Notes: generated by a model from the sequence alone, not told the origin. A stretch of 64,000 nucleotides of DNA from Candidatus Uhrbacteria bacterium (GCA_030649995.1 JAUSEV010000048.1:1-64000); one strand, 5' to 3'; counted from the stretch's first letter, positions 33,973 to 43,269 are shown. Numbers and translations: made by a program.

Positions 33973-34803
33973 TCACTTCTTCCTTGCGGATAAAAGTTTA
34001 AAGCTATTTCCGCTCACCACTTTTTTGCCCGTTTTTTCTTCCAGTTCCAACCGTGCATTTTTAGCCACGCGACCACCTTTTTTGGCGGGAATTTTATTTT
34101 CTTCCAGTCCTTTGGCCTCCATTGTTTCGGCAATCTGCCGTGTGGAAAGCTCCGCCAAAGCCGTAAAAACCAATTCTGCGTCCGTCATATGATCGCGCAG
34201 ATTTTCGGTTTTCAAATTCTTTAATGATTTATGCTGCTTCACCGACACATCGCTCCACTCTTGATGAATAATGTTGGTCAAAATTGCGTATTCATCTTTT
34301 TCTTTCACTTCATGATCTTTCCAATAATCCGTGAGTTTATTTCTGACTTCCTGACCCATCATTCTTTGCTGGATCCATTTTTGATCTCGGCCCATTTTCT
34401 GCCAATAATCACGAGAACGATTGAGCGCTTTTTCCGGATCGCTCATTTCTTGCACTCGTTCATAGCCGACTTTTGCCAGCCAGAGCTTGATTGGTTCAGC
34501 CTTTTTACTTGGAATAGATTGAATAATTCTAAACAGGTGTTCAGGATTTCCGGCTAAAGTTTTTCTTTTTTTACCGCTTTCTGTGATCATTTCTACATGG
34601 GGACAATTTGTCCCTATGTAACCGGCAAGCACAGGGTCTCTTTTTCGCAATTTTTTCAAATAGTCCGTTGGATTCACACTTTCAGTTAGCACCTGCACAA
34701 TATCCACCACCGAAAAATACCACATCTCTTTTTCCTCATCCCAAAGACGACGGATTTGTTTTCCTTCAAAAATGACATTTTTTTTGTCGTCGCTATTTTT
34801 CAT
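33973..34803 (-). CDS. DinD-like / Bro-N domain protein
   Basis: The 276-residue protein opens with a Bro-N domain (KQIRRLWDEEKEMWYFSVVDIVQVLTES...DYLKKLRKRDP), a DNA-binding fold of phage antirepressors and baculovirus Bro proteins. The rest matches the layout of E. coli DinD: AEPIKLWLAKVGYERVQEMSDPEKALNRSRDYW and MTDAELVFTALAELSTRQIAE. DinD is damage-induced and inhibits RecA-driven strand exchange. The gene stands alone, possibly from mobile DNA. No LexA-type box was recognised upstream. Confidence 0.82.
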   Translation of the reverse strand: MKNSDDKKNVIFEGKQIRRLWDEEKEMWYFSVVDIVQVLTESVNPTDYLKKLRKRDPVLAGYIGTNCPHVEMITESGKKRKTLAGNPEHLFRIIQSIPSKKAEPIKLWLAKVGYERVQEMSDPEKALNRSRDYWQKMGRDQKWIQQRMMGQEVRNKLTDYWKDHEVKEKDEYAILTNIIHQEWSDVSVKQHKSLKNLKTENLRDHMTDAELVFTALAELSTRQIAETMEAKGLEENKIPAKKGGRVAKNARLELEEKTGKKVVSGNSFKLLSARKK

Positions 34804-34839
34804 AAAGACCAGTGTATAATAGAATCGAAGAATAAGGAA

Positions 34840-34868
34840 TTGACAAATAAACCAAAAATTGGTTTACT
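34840..34868 (+). promoter_or_regulatory. sigma-70 promoter of the 34.9-kb orphan gene
   Basis: TTGACA (34840-34845), a 17-base spacer and TTTACT (34863-34868) lie about 40 bases before the ATG at 34910. An ACCAAAAATTGGT palindrome fills the spacer and could be an operator. Confidence 0.75.
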
Positions 34869-34909
34869 CTTTTTGAGTTTTTTCTACCAACTCAACATCG
34901 AGGGCAAAC

Positions 34910-35338
34910 ATGTCGAAAATCAGGTGGTGGTTACTTCTGGTCATGCTGTATTCGCTCTATTTCGGTCTGTGGAGCTGGATGGCGGTTGATCTGTGGAAGC
35001 CGATTTTTTGGAGGGGGTTTTGGGGCGACTTCCCCATTATCCCGAAGATCGTTGGTTCTCTGTTCTGCGCGCTTCTCTTTATTGGATTCTGCGGTCTCAA
35101 TGTTCAGGCGAGGGTCTGGGTGGGCAAGGGGAAAAAACAGGGGGAAGAGGGTTACGACGAAGAAACTGATAATCTCCGGCTGTTCTGGATATACACGAGC
35201 GCATGGCTCGGGTGGTTCCTATCGCCGGAAAGTACCAACGACGGAATGGTTCAGGTCGCCTCCGGCTTTATAGGCATCATATTCTTCGCCCCTCTTGCCA
35301 TTATCTTCCTGAGCCGCGCTCGGCTCTTCCGTCCCTAA
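34910..35338 (+). CDS. hypothetical four-TM membrane protein
   Basis: The unrecognised 142-residue protein has four hydrophobic segments (about residues 5-25, 42-62, 88-105 and 114-135). A Lys/Glu/Asp-rich loop (GKGKKQGEEGYDEETDN) separates the second and third. GAGGG lies five bases before the ATG. It has its own promoter and terminator and no operon partner, like the other orphan genes at 13.3, 14.7, 22.7, 23.9 and 45 kb. Confidence 0.7.
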   Translation: MSKIRWWLLLVMLYSLYFGLWSWMAVDLWKPIFWRGFWGDFPIIPKIVGSLFCALLFIGFCGLNVQARVWVGKGKKQGEEGYDEETDNLRLFWIYTSAWLGWFLSPESTNDGMVQVASGFIGIIFFAPLAIIFLSRARLFRP

Positions 35339-35394
35339 CCGTCATTCCTCACGACGGGATGATCTATCCCACGGCTCATCCATTCCCCGTTGAC

Positions 35395-35420
35395 GCACTC
35401 GTCGCGGGGTATTTTTTATT
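35395..35420 (+). terminator. intrinsic terminator of the 34.9-kb orphan gene
   Basis: CCCCG...CGGGG with inner TGACG/CGTC pairing is followed by TATTTTTTATT. It joins directly onto a composite repeat. Confidence 0.75.
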
Positions 35421-35606
35421 CTCTTTTAGAGTCAATACCCCGCAGCTGGCTGCGTGAGCCATCTGTCATCCTGAGTGAAGTCCGACGAAACGAAGGATCT
35501 TCGACCGATCGGATCCGAAGATTCTTCACTCCATAGAATTGCGTTCAGAATGACAGCATTTGGATTGAAGGGTAATACTCTGTCAGCTCTGCTGCGGGGT
35601 GATTCA
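35421..35606. repeat. composite palindromic element (family A core), copy 5
   Basis: The core at 35463-35556 has left flank AATACCCCGCAGCTGGCTGCGTGAGCCAT and right flank TAATACTCTGTCAGCTCTGCTGCGGGG. It matches copy 3 at 14429 closely, including the T-rich junction with the terminator before it. No ORF is carried. Confidence 0.85.
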
Positions 35607-37553
35607 TCAAAACCTCCCTCCCCTCTTCGCCCGCAAATTCCACCAGGCTTGCAAAACCTGTCGCGCGACAGGAACGGCTGTGCTTGATCCTTCACCACCT
35701 TCTTCAAGCAGTACCGTCACCACAATTTCCGGTTGACCTGTTGGCGCGAATCCGGTGAACCATGCGTGATTTTTTTTGTTTGAATTCCATTGGGCCGTGC
35801 CTGTTTTTCCGCCCATGGCAAAGGGGAGATCGTCGAGCGCGCGGGCGGAACCGTAACGGACGGCATCGCGCATGCCTTCTTGAACGACTTTTATGACAGC
35901 CTGATCTGCGAGCGGCATCGCGGTTACAAGTTCCGCCGATCGTGATGAGGCGGAAACCACATGCGGTTTGATCAATTTTCCGCCGTTCGCGATCGCGGCC
36001 GTGTAAGCCGAGACCTGCATAGGCGTTACCAAAAGATCGCCCTGACCGATCGCTAGATTGTATGTGTCTCCCACAAACCAATGTTCGTCTTTTGTTGCCT
36101 GTTTCCATTCGCGCGTGGGGACAAATCCGGCAGCCTCGGCAGGCAGATCCAAACCGGTTTTTTGTCCCAAACCGAATCGTCGCATCCAATCCGCCAAACG
36201 ATCCGGCCCCAAACCGATAAACGATTCATATCCGCCTCCTATCGTGTAAAAAAACGTGTTAACCGACCAGGCCAAAGCTTTGCGCACATTTGTGACTCCA
36301 TGCCCGCCGGATTTCCAATCCGGAAAAAATGACGGGCCAATTTGCAATCCTCCGAGAGACAAAACCGTGGTTTCCGGCGTAATGATTTTTTCCATGAGCG
36401 CAGCAACGGAGATCACCACTTTAACGGTCGAACCGGACGGATACGTCCCCGCCCACGCGCGCGGAAAAAACGGTTGATCGGGATTATCCAAAAGGGCCTG
36501 ATGCAAAGTGGAGGATACGCTGCCGGAAAAAATATTATTATCAAACGCCGGGAATGATACGAGTGCCAGAATACTCCCGTCACGCGGATCAAGCGCCACG
36601 ACCGCGCCGCGATCAACTCCCGCCAGACGCATTTCCATCATCAACGCTTGTTCGCTTGCGCGTTGTAAATCCACGTCCAAGGTGAGCGCGAGATCCTGAC
36701 CGTTTTTTTGGGGTTCGTCACGCACGAGTGAGGTCGATCGGCCACGGGCATCAACCTCGCTCACCCGCTCTCCCACCTGACCGCGCAAAGCTTTTTCATA
36801 CGAACGCTCGAGGCCGCTTTTTCCGATTTCATCCACTTGGCGATAGCCAAAAGATTTTTGTCGATCAAACTCTTCTTGTGAGAGCTGCCCCACATATCCG
36901 ATCACATGGGCCAAACTCGTCAGCTCTCCGGAAAATGGATACCGTCGGCGCGGTCTGACTTCCAGACGAAAACCGGGGAGACGCGGCAGAGCCACGGCAA
37001 AGATCATCGCTTGTCGATACGGGAGCGAATCAACCACGAGAACCGTGTTGTCGCGCACGGCAACCTGCGCGGATGGTCGATACGATTCAAAATCTTTGAT
37101 CGTCAAGCCCATGAGCCGCGCCGCCTCGCCTATTTCGAGCTGCCATTCCTCGTCCGATCGTGGCAGTTCGCGCGGGGTCAGCGTTACTTGAAAACGCGGA
37201 ATGTTGTCCGCCAAAATATTTTTTTGGCGATCATACACCAAACCGCGATGCGGCCACGTCAGCACCGTTCGCAAACGATTTTCTTCCGCCAACCGCCGAT
37301 AGGCCGCTCCATGCCATAACTGCATCCATACGGCACGGCCGATCAAGGCAAGAATCACGCATCCCACCACGATCAAAACCGAAAAAAAACGTCGCTTTTC
37401 ATAAGCGCGTCCCACGAAGAGCGGTCGGCGTTTGATGGTGTTTAGACGCTCCTCAAAAAAAACTTCGTGTTGGATAACGGCGTTTGGCGTTTCCGAAAGA
37501 CGGACATCGGCGAGCGCATCGGATGATTCAAAAAAGGGAGAAGGTTTCCGCAT
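35607..37553 (-). CDS. mrdA: penicillin-binding protein 2 (class B transpeptidase, rod complex)
   Basis: PBP2 cross-links peptidoglycan in the elongation complex. The 648-residue protein has an N-terminal TM anchor (about residues 50-75), the pedestal domain (FQVTLTPRELPR ... GLERSYEKALRG) and the transpeptidase domain with SxxK at about residue 375 (GSTVK), SxN in WSVNTFFY and KTG in GGKTGTAQWN. It follows mreD after one base, confirming the rod system. The partner RodA is not adjacent. Confidence 0.94.
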   Translation of the reverse strand: MRKPSPFFESSDALADVRLSETPNAVIQHEVFFEERLNTIKRRPLFVGRAYEKRRFFSVLIVVGCVILALIGRAVWMQLWHGAAYRRLAEENRLRTVLTWPHRGLVYDRQKNILADNIPRFQVTLTPRELPRSDEEWQLEIGEAARLMGLTIKDFESYRPSAQVAVRDNTVLVVDSLPYRQAMIFAVALPRLPGFRLEVRPRRRYPFSGELTSLAHVIGYVGQLSQEEFDRQKSFGYRQVDEIGKSGLERSYEKALRGQVGERVSEVDARGRSTSLVRDEPQKNGQDLALTLDVDLQRASEQALMMEMRLAGVDRGAVVALDPRDGSILALVSFPAFDNNIFSGSVSSTLHQALLDNPDQPFFPRAWAGTYPSGSTVKVVISVAALMEKIITPETTVLSLGGLQIGPSFFPDWKSGGHGVTNVRKALAWSVNTFFYTIGGGYESFIGLGPDRLADWMRRFGLGQKTGLDLPAEAAGFVPTREWKQATKDEHWFVGDTYNLAIGQGDLLVTPMQVSAYTAAIANGGKLIKPHVVSASSRSAELVTAMPLADQAVIKVVQEGMRDAVRYGSARALDDLPFAMGGKTGTAQWNSNKKNHAWFTGFAPTGQPEIVVTVLLEEGGEGSSTAVPVARQVLQAWWNLRAKRGGRF

Positions 37554-37554
37554 A

Positions 37555-38088
37555 TCAAAATCGTCCGAAGGATCGTTCTTCCGGACGAAGAACGCTGGTC
37601 ACGAAACGCTGGGTCAGAAAAACTAAAATAAAAAATACGAGGCTCACAAAACCCACATCCCAGATAGCCGGAATCCACCAATGAACGTCCCGCGACCAAG
37701 CCACATGCGTAAAGCCCGTCCAAAAAGAGACGCGCCCGATCAACCACGCCGTGGAATACTCCAAGAAGCGACCCACCAAAACCAGACTGACGGCCGCATA
37801 CCATGAGCGATGGGTCAGGACGCGGCGAATCAAAAGATCCAAACAAAAAATCAACAAAAGCCATCGCAAGAGGGCAAAATCAAATACGGGGAGCGCGTAT
37901 AAATCCATAACGATCGCTCCGGCCGCGGCAGAGGCAACCGCGCGTGAACGGCGACTGACCACGAGCAGCATCACCACTATCATGAGCAATGGACGAAACA
38001 TGAAAGGAATGGGCAAAAAAGGTCTGACCGCGATTTCCCAGAGTCCGGCCAAAGCACCTAACAAGCCGGCAAGAATGATCCGGCGCAT
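37555..38088 (-). CDS. mreD: rod shape-determining protein MreD-like
   Basis: A 177-residue membrane protein with about five TM segments and little sequence conservation, as usual for MreD. Its position between mreC and PBP2, with single-base gaps, is the main evidence. MreD helps couple cytoplasmic MreB to the periplasmic wall synthases. Confidence 0.8.
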   Translation of the reverse strand: MRRIILAGLLGALAGLWEIAVRPFLPIPFMFRPLLMIVVMLLVVSRRSRAVASAAAGAIVMDLYALPVFDFALLRWLLLIFCLDLLIRRVLTHRSWYAAVSLVLVGRFLEYSTAWLIGRVSFWTGFTHVAWSRDVHWWIPAIWDVGFVSLVFFILVFLTQRFVTSVLRPEERSFGRF

Positions 38089-38089
38089 A

Positions 38090-38896
38090 TTAAGGTGATC
38101 GGAACACCGATGGCCGCAACACCGATACCAGAGAAATTTGATTCAAATGCACGAGCGGCTCAATGGCGGCGGAAAGAAAAGGGTCTGTGGGCTTGCCGAG
38201 AACCGCGTTCACGATTCCGAGGGGCAGGTTTTGCGGCACCTTGTCTTGGGTGTTCGCCGTCACCACGATTTGATCGGTTTGAATTTTTTCCGAGGAGGGA
38301 ATGTAGGTGAGCCTCGCCGCGCCATTTCCCCGGCCTTCTACCACTCCGATAAGACGTTGCTCCCCTGCCAAGGCCGCGGCGACTCGGCTATGAGGATCGG
38401 TAAACAGTTCTACGGTGGCGACACGCTCTTTTAAGGAATAAATTTTTCCGATGAAAATTCCTTCATCCGTGATCACCGCTTGGCCAATCTCCAGATGATC
38501 CTGCAACCCTCGATCGATGAGCAGAAGCGCGCGCTCATCCCGTAAATCTCGACTGATAATATGCGCGCCAACGCTGTCAAACTCCGAACTCGTTAAAAAT
38601 TTCGTTTGTAACCGCAACGCTTTATTCTCTTCTTCCAAAGCCTTGAGCCGCGTGTAGTCCACGGCCAAACGCGTCAAGCGCGATTCAAGCGTCCGTACTT
38701 CTTCCGGACTCAAAGAAACGTTGGAGGAAGACCGCGACAAAAAAACGGCCGCGGCGTTTTTGGACACAAAACGTACCGCAGGCAGCGTCGCGCGACGAGC
38801 CAGATCACCAACCGAATGCAACCATCCGGCCAACACCAAAAACAACGTGAGACAACACAGGCCGATGATCATCAATAAACGAGAGGGACGAAACAT
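38090..38896 (-). CDS. mreC: rod shape-determining protein MreC
   Basis: MreC has an N-terminal TM helix (about residues 5-25), a coiled coil (LESRLTRLAVDYTRLKALEEENKALRLQ), and the paired beta-barrel domain with VGAHIISRDL, IGQAVITDEGIFIGKI and LPLGIVNAVLG. I chose the ATG at 38896 (MFRPSRLL); the in-frame ATG at 38923 lies in a heptamer repeat. It sits between mreB and mreD in a normal mre operon. Confidence 0.9.
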   Translation of the reverse strand: MFRPSRLLMIIGLCCLTLFLVLAGWLHSVGDLARRATLPAVRFVSKNAAAVFLSRSSSNVSLSPEEVRTLESRLTRLAVDYTRLKALEEENKALRLQTKFLTSSEFDSVGAHIISRDLRDERALLLIDRGLQDHLEIGQAVITDEGIFIGKIYSLKERVATVELFTDPHSRVAAALAGEQRLIGVVEGRGNGAARLTYIPSSEKIQTDQIVVTANTQDKVPQNLPLGIVNAVLGKPTDPFLSAAIEPLVHLNQISLVSVLRPSVFRSP

Positions 38897-38917
38897 AAAT
38901 GAAGGGTTAGATATCGG

Positions 38918-38991
38918 ACACATTAGACATTAGTCATTAGACATTTGTCATTAGTCTGACCGAATGTCTAATGACTAATGTCTGATGTCTT
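38918..38991. repeat. heptamer-repeat palindrome between mreB and mreC
   Basis: GACATTA/GTCATTA units with 7-base spacing are followed by the inverted half (TGTCTAATGACTAATGTCTG), able to form a long hairpin. It fills the mreB-mreC gap and provides an alternative in-frame ATG for mreC. Confidence 0.9.
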
Positions 38992-39004
38992 ACTTTTTTA
39001 TCTA

Positions 39005-40060
39005 CTACATCCTCGTCAATTGATCCGTAGCCGGAAAGGCCACGTCTTCCAAGAGCGCATCGTGATCCAAAAGAATACCGGTTCCTCGCACGACTGCCGT
39101 GAACGGATCTTCGGCTACGCGAACGGGCAATCCGGTTCCGCGACTGATGGCCGTATCAATGCCTCGCAAAAGCGCGCCGCCTCCGGTGAGGATGATCCCC
39201 CGTTGATAGATGTCCGCCACCAATTCCGGCGGCGTCATTTCCAAAATAGCCTTGATATGTTCCACGATCGCTTTAATGGAACGCCCCAAGGCCTCGCGAA
39301 TTTGCGCGTCATTCACCATAATCTCTCGCGGCAAACCGCTTAACAAATCACGACCGCGCATGGACGTCTCCATTTTCTCCGCCAGATCAACGGCCGAACC
39401 AACCGCGATTTTAATCTCCTCGGCAATGCGTTCTCCCAAAAGAAGATTAAACACGTCGCGCGCGTATTGCGTAATATTTTTGTTCAATTCATCTCCGGCG
39501 ATGGAAATGCTTTTGGCGGTTACGATGCCATTTAACGAGATAACCGCAATCTCGGTTGAACCGCCACCGATATTTACCACCATATTTCCCACCGGATCGG
39601 AAATGGGTAACCCCGCGCCAATTGCCGCGGCAATCGGTTCTTCAACGACCAGCACCTCTCGCGCGCCGGCGCTCATGGCCGCGTCTCCTACGGCTTTACG
39701 TTCCACCTCTGTGACATCAAGCGGCACGCAGATGACCACTTTTGGTCGCGGCAGAGCCAGAGAATTATCATCGTGCACTTTTTCAAAAAAATACCGCAAC
39801 ATTTTTTCCGTGACTTCAAAGTCGGCAATGATGCCGCGCTGCAAGGGCCTTGTGACGAGAATGTGCGGCGGAGTTTTCCCGATCATGGCGCGCGCCTCTT
39901 CTCCCACGGCAATCACCTGTCCGTTGCGGCGATTCACGGCCACGACCGAAGATTCGTTGACCACAATCCCCTTTCCTTTAACAAACACCAAGGTATTGGA
40001 AGTCCCCAAATCAATGCCCAGCTGCTTTGTAAATCGACCTAAAAGAGAGGGCCACTTCAT
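39005..40060 (-). CDS. mreB: rod shape-determining protein MreB
   Basis: MreB is the bacterial actin that directs lateral wall synthesis. The 351-residue protein shows the phosphate-1 motif LGIDLGTSNTLVFV, phosphate-2 VNIGGGSTEIAVI, the adenosine motif LTGGGALLRGIDTAI and VVEEPIAAAIGAGLP. The length fits the family. It heads the mreB-mreC-mreD-mrdA operon, which indicates a rod-shaped cell with a peptidoglycan wall. Confidence 0.96.
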   Translation of the reverse strand: MKWPSLLGRFTKQLGIDLGTSNTLVFVKGKGIVVNESSVVAVNRRNGQVIAVGEEARAMIGKTPPHILVTRPLQRGIIADFEVTEKMLRYFFEKVHDDNSLALPRPKVVICVPLDVTEVERKAVGDAAMSAGAREVLVVEEPIAAAIGAGLPISDPVGNMVVNIGGGSTEIAVISLNGIVTAKSISIAGDELNKNITQYARDVFNLLLGERIAEEIKIAVGSAVDLAEKMETSMRGRDLLSGLPREIMVNDAQIREALGRSIKAIVEHIKAILEMTPPELVADIYQRGIILTGGGALLRGIDTAISRGTGLPVRVAEDPFTAVVRGTGILLDHDALLEDVAFPATDQLTRM

Positions 40061-40103
40061 AGAGTCCTTATCTTACCTAGAAAAAGAAAAAACGCCACTT
40101 TTG

Positions 40104-40493
40104 TCAATCCCTCCGACTCTCGTTAACCAATAAAAATCCGTATTCGATGGCAGCCACGAAAATAATCAAAGCGATAAAATTCCACCAAAAAAGCAAAGAT
40201 TGAGCCGACAGAGCCAAGCTAATTACCGCAACCAACGACAACATCACCCCGTGGCGAAAAGAAATCTTCACCTCGCGGCTCAAAAGTTGATGTTGTTTAA
40301 GCATGCGTACTCGATACAAAACACCGAGCGTGGCAAGGGTGCCAACAAGGGATACAAAAAGCGTCAGATAAAAAAGCCCCAGTCCAGGCAGGCCAGTCTC
40401 TTGCTGATCAATGGTGTTTAACACCAACATCCAACCCATCCAAGCCAGAAGCGTTCCGGCAATCATAAAATAAAGATACGTACGAAAATGCAT
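40104..40493 (-). CDS. hypothetical four-TM membrane protein
   Basis: An unrecognised 129-residue protein with four TM segments (about residues 6-26, 38-60, 82-98 and 102-122) and a basic loop (RVRMLKQHQLLSREVKISFRHG). It lies between the DUF721 gene and mreB on the same strand. Its TGA stop overlaps a TTGACA sequence at 40107-40102 that may be part of an mreB promoter. Confidence 0.7.
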   Translation of the reverse strand: MHFRTYLYFMIAGTLLAWMGWMLVLNTIDQQETGLPGLGLFYLTLFVSLVGTLATLGVLYRVRMLKQHQLLSREVKISFRHGVMLSLVAVISLALSAQSLLFWWNFIALIIFVAAIEYGFLLVNESRRD

Positions 40494-40505
40494 GTCGGTA
40501 TTATA

Positions 40506-40805
40506 TCACACGACCACCTGAATCTGCTGAACGATTTTTGATCCGAGAGCGCGATTCACTTCGTTTTGCAATGGCACGGTGGCATTTTTTATTTCTTGCG
40601 CCGCGGCAGGAGCGAGCGCTTTCACTTTTATCACCCCGTCCTTAAAAGAAACCGTTTGAATATACTTGGCTTTTTCCTCGCCCCACAAACGCCGAAGGGC
40701 TTCCTGCGTCTCTTGAATCACCCGAGCCGCCGTCACCTGACGCGCAATGCCGGCCTGTTGAATGGCTTGAGGAAGGATTTTACGAATGGGTTCAAAAGAG
40801 GCCAT
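40506..40805 (-). CDS. DUF721 / DciA-like protein
   Basis: The 99-residue protein fits the DUF721 domain: an N-terminal helical part and a KH-like C-terminal half (YIQTVSFKDGVIKVKALAPAAAQEIKN). DciA proteins of this family load the replicative helicase DnaB where DnaC/DnaI is missing. The assignment to helicase loading is by family only. It is the first gene of the run towards mreB. Confidence 0.72.
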   Translation of the reverse strand: MASFEPIRKILPQAIQQAGIARQVTAARVIQETQEALRRLWGEEKAKYIQTVSFKDGVIKVKALAPAAAQEIKNATVPLQNEVNRALGSKIVQQIQVVV

Positions 40806-40903
40806 AAAAAGTATGTGGATAACCTCACTATTGACGATTCTTGGTATTTGGATCTATACTGTATCTGTATCTCTACAGAAAAGCGCTTCTTGGGGTTCCG
40901 TCC

Positions 40904-41407
40904 CTAAGCGGCGTTTTTCTTTTTATATTCAAGTTTGTCTCGCAAATTATTCATGAACCATATCTTTTCCTTCGCGGTTTGTTTTAACAAACTTGAACAA
41001 TGCACCATATCAGGACTCAACACAACTTCCAATTTACTATTCTCATATAAATGTTTAACAAGAGAATAAAAATCGCCGTCGCTTGAAACAATCACCGCTT
41101 TATCATATTCGTGGTATTCGATCATGGTGCGTAAAACAAGATCCGCATCTATATTCCCTTTAATTTTTCCATCGGCATCCGGGATAGTTGGTTTGAACTT
41201 AAGGATGAAGCCCGCTTCTTGTAAGCGATCGTATAATGACTGGTTCAGCACGACAAAACCAATAAAAATGTAAGCTTTTTTGACACCGTATTTTTCAGCG
41301 AGGTACACACGGAATTTTTTATAATCCAATTTCCATCCAAGCTTTTGTATGCCGAGATTGAGATTTTGGCTGTCTATAAACGCGTAATTACTTTCTTTTT
41401 TGAGCAT
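40904..41407 (-). CDS. NYN domain (LabA/DUF88-like) protein
   Basis: The protein of about 167 residues has the PIN-like NYN nuclease fold. Conserved acidic residues are visible in YAFIDSQNLNLG (first Asp), KGNIDADLVLRTMIEY and IVSSDGDFYSLVKHLYEN. Family members bind or cleave RNA. I placed the start at 41407 (MLKKESNYAF); in-frame ATGs at 41422, 41425 and 41452 are alternatives. A GC-rich hairpin with T runs lies just after the stop (40880-40918). Confidence 0.82.
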   Translation of the reverse strand: MLKKESNYAFIDSQNLNLGIQKLGWKLDYKKFRVYLAEKYGVKKAYIFIGFVVLNQSLYDRLQEAGFILKFKPTIPDADGKIKGNIDADLVLRTMIEYHEYDKAVIVSSDGDFYSLVKHLYENSKLEVVLSPDMVHCSSLLKQTAKEKIWFMNNLRDKLEYKKKNAA

Positions 41408-41462
41408 AAACGTGTAGCCCATCATGCATGATGCGGCCTGAAATAAAAACACCGCCGATGGT

Positions 41463-42755
41463 TCAAGGACTCTCTGATTTTGAAAAAATTTGCGCCCAGT
41501 TGAGTCTTCCGGTGAGCTGCATCATTACAAACAGCGTCAAAACGGCCAAGACGGTGATGATCAGTCCCGTGTACCCTTCAAAAAAGAAAGAGTACGTGAA
41601 AGCGACAAGATACACGAACTGGGATAGGCCCGCCTCGATAACGGCAAATCTCAAACCGACAACCAAGCGGAGATAGGTGATGGTTAAGAAGATGGAGGTG
41701 ATCGCCGCGATGGCAAAAGAGAGTTTAAGATCAAGATGATCCACCAGATACGCGAATAAAAGATGGAACGAGAAAAATGCCGTAGCGAGAAAGAAAAAAT
41801 GCATGGGATGAAGCGGCACCTTGCGCAGAAGCGAGATCATCAACAGAACCAAGAAGAAGAAAAACAACGCCACAGGCGCAAAAATGGTGACGCGGCGCAC
41901 AAACGGACCCGGATTGAGTTTTTTGGGAACGCTGATGCCAATATCCTGTCCGGAAATCAACTGCTCATATTGCCATACCAATTTCCACCCGTCCCCTGCG
42001 CGAATTTTTTCCCGCGGAGCCAACATCTGCTCGGGAAAATCCACGTCCTTAAAATTTGTCATGGCCGTTAAACGAAAATCCTTGATGGTGCGAACCGCGC
42101 CACCCTTGTCCAAATTCGGATAGGTTTGATACTGGTTTTGATACTGTTCTTTTGCAACCGTTTTTTCAAAGGTATATTGCCATTCATCCAACCCTTGAGA
42201 CGCATAACGAATTGTCACGACGCGTTTACCGTGTGGAGGAATTTCAAATTGCCCCTCTCGCCGACGATCCGCAGCGGTCAAGGCAACCTCCTTTTGATCA
42301 ATCAGAATGGCGAAGTTATCATACACCGCTTTTCCGCTCGGAAATTCGTGGGTCACTTTGACTTGCGCGGTTGTTTCAAGAGGATTTTCAACGGTGTAGG
42401 TTCCCTTAAAACTTACTTTATACAAGTTGTACCACAACAGCCCTTTTTGACGGGGTTCATAATTTAAATCTGTGTTGACATCAGAAGCGACTTTCATATC
42501 GGCGGGCGCAAAAGACGTATAAAGCTTCCCTTGACTGTTTCGCTCGGTCTTCAGGGTTGTGGCGGAAAAAAGAGGTTCTTTTTGCACTTGGATATCTCCC
42601 CACAACATCTGAACCTTGCTCCGCAAACGCGAATCAAGTCCGGAGGTGCGCGCATTAATCACCCCGGCCAAAACAAACCACGCAATACACGTTACAACAA
42701 AAATAAAACCAATGGCCACTAACCGACGCACGGACAGAATCGAGGAGGTAGACAT
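41463..42755 (-). CDS. CreD-like inner membrane protein
   Basis: The 430-residue protein has an N-terminal TM helix, a large extracytoplasmic domain, and a C-terminal block of five or six TM segments. LHPMHFFFLATAFFSFHLLFAY, LSFAIAAITSIFLTITYLR and YSFFFEGYTGLIITVLAVLTLF correspond to the C-terminal part of CreD (inner membrane protein of the CreBC regulon). The N-terminal VINARTSGLDSRLRSKVQMLWG also fits. No creBC genes are present here and the molecular role of CreD is unknown. Confidence 0.75.
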   Translation of the reverse strand: MSTSSILSVRRLVAIGFIFVVTCIAWFVLAGVINARTSGLDSRLRSKVQMLWGDIQVQKEPLFSATTLKTERNSQGKLYTSFAPADMKVASDVNTDLNYEPRQKGLLWYNLYKVSFKGTYTVENPLETTAQVKVTHEFPSGKAVYDNFAILIDQKEVALTAADRRREGQFEIPPHGKRVVTIRYASQGLDEWQYTFEKTVAKEQYQNQYQTYPNLDKGGAVRTIKDFRLTAMTNFKDVDFPEQMLAPREKIRAGDGWKLVWQYEQLISGQDIGISVPKKLNPGPFVRRVTIFAPVALFFFFLVLLMISLLRKVPLHPMHFFFLATAFFSFHLLFAYLVDHLDLKLSFAIAAITSIFLTITYLRLVVGLRFAVIEAGLSQFVYLVAFTYSFFFEGYTGLIITVLAVLTLFVMMQLTGRLNWAQIFSKSESP

Positions 42756-42770
42756 AGAGCAAAAGAGTGG

Positions 42771-43058
42771 TTAAAGGATGCGATTAATGTTTAAAAGAAA
42801 TATCCAACCGATCCCCGCGCCTAAAAGAATGAGGAGAATCCAATATACCAGAAAACGTGCCACAAGCGCACGAATCGGCTTTGACTTTCCCCACCATATC
42901 TCACCAAAAAAAATCAGTCCAAGACTGATAAAAAACAACACGGCCAAGATGAGCGCGCCAATTAAAAGAATCCCAAAATGCTCGTCAAAAGAAACGTTAT
43001 TGTAGGTTGGCTGATAAACCGCTGGGCTGCCATGGAGAGGAAAATTTGATCCGGACAT
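42771..43058 (-). CDS. hypothetical two-TM protein
   Basis: A 95-residue protein with two hydrophobic helices (about residues 29-52 and 68-92) separated by a basic loop. It precedes the CreD-like gene by 15 bases on the same strand and is probably co-transcribed. It is not recognised. Confidence 0.65.
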   Translation of the reverse strand: MSGSNFPLHGSPAVYQPTYNNVSFDEHFGILLIGALILAVLFFISLGLIFFGEIWWGKSKPIRALVARFLVYWILLILLGAGIGWIFLLNINRIL

Positions 43059-43117
43059 AGCGTCATAGAACCACGCTTGAATCTTTCTAGCAAGAATGAC
43101 TAAAACAATAAGTGCGC

Positions 43118-43146
43118 TTGTCCAGAAATACTTTCTTTGCTATCTT
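43118..43146 (+). promoter_or_regulatory. probable promoter of the tRNA pair
   Basis: TTGTCC (43118-43123), 17 bases and TATCTT (43141-43146) lie about 37 bases before tRNA-Leu. The spacing is ideal and the boxes are moderate. Confidence 0.65.
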
Positions 43147-43182
43147 TTGGCTACCTTCAAATTTTGATGGGATTCATCTGAA

Positions 43183-43269
43183 GGGCGGGTGGCGAAATTG
43201 GTAGACGCACTACCTTGAGGTGGTAGCGGCCGCAAGGCTTTAAGGGTTCAAATCCCTTCCCGCCCACCA
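43183..43269 (+). tRNA. tRNA-Leu (anticodon GAG)
   Basis: An 87-base cloverleaf with acceptor GGGCGGG/CCCGCCC, D-arm TGGCGAAATTGGTAGACGC, anticodon loop CTTGAGG, a long variable arm and T-arm AAGGGTTCAAATCCCTT. The 3' CCA is encoded. The long variable arm and D-loop are typical of tRNA-Leu. Confidence 0.97.
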
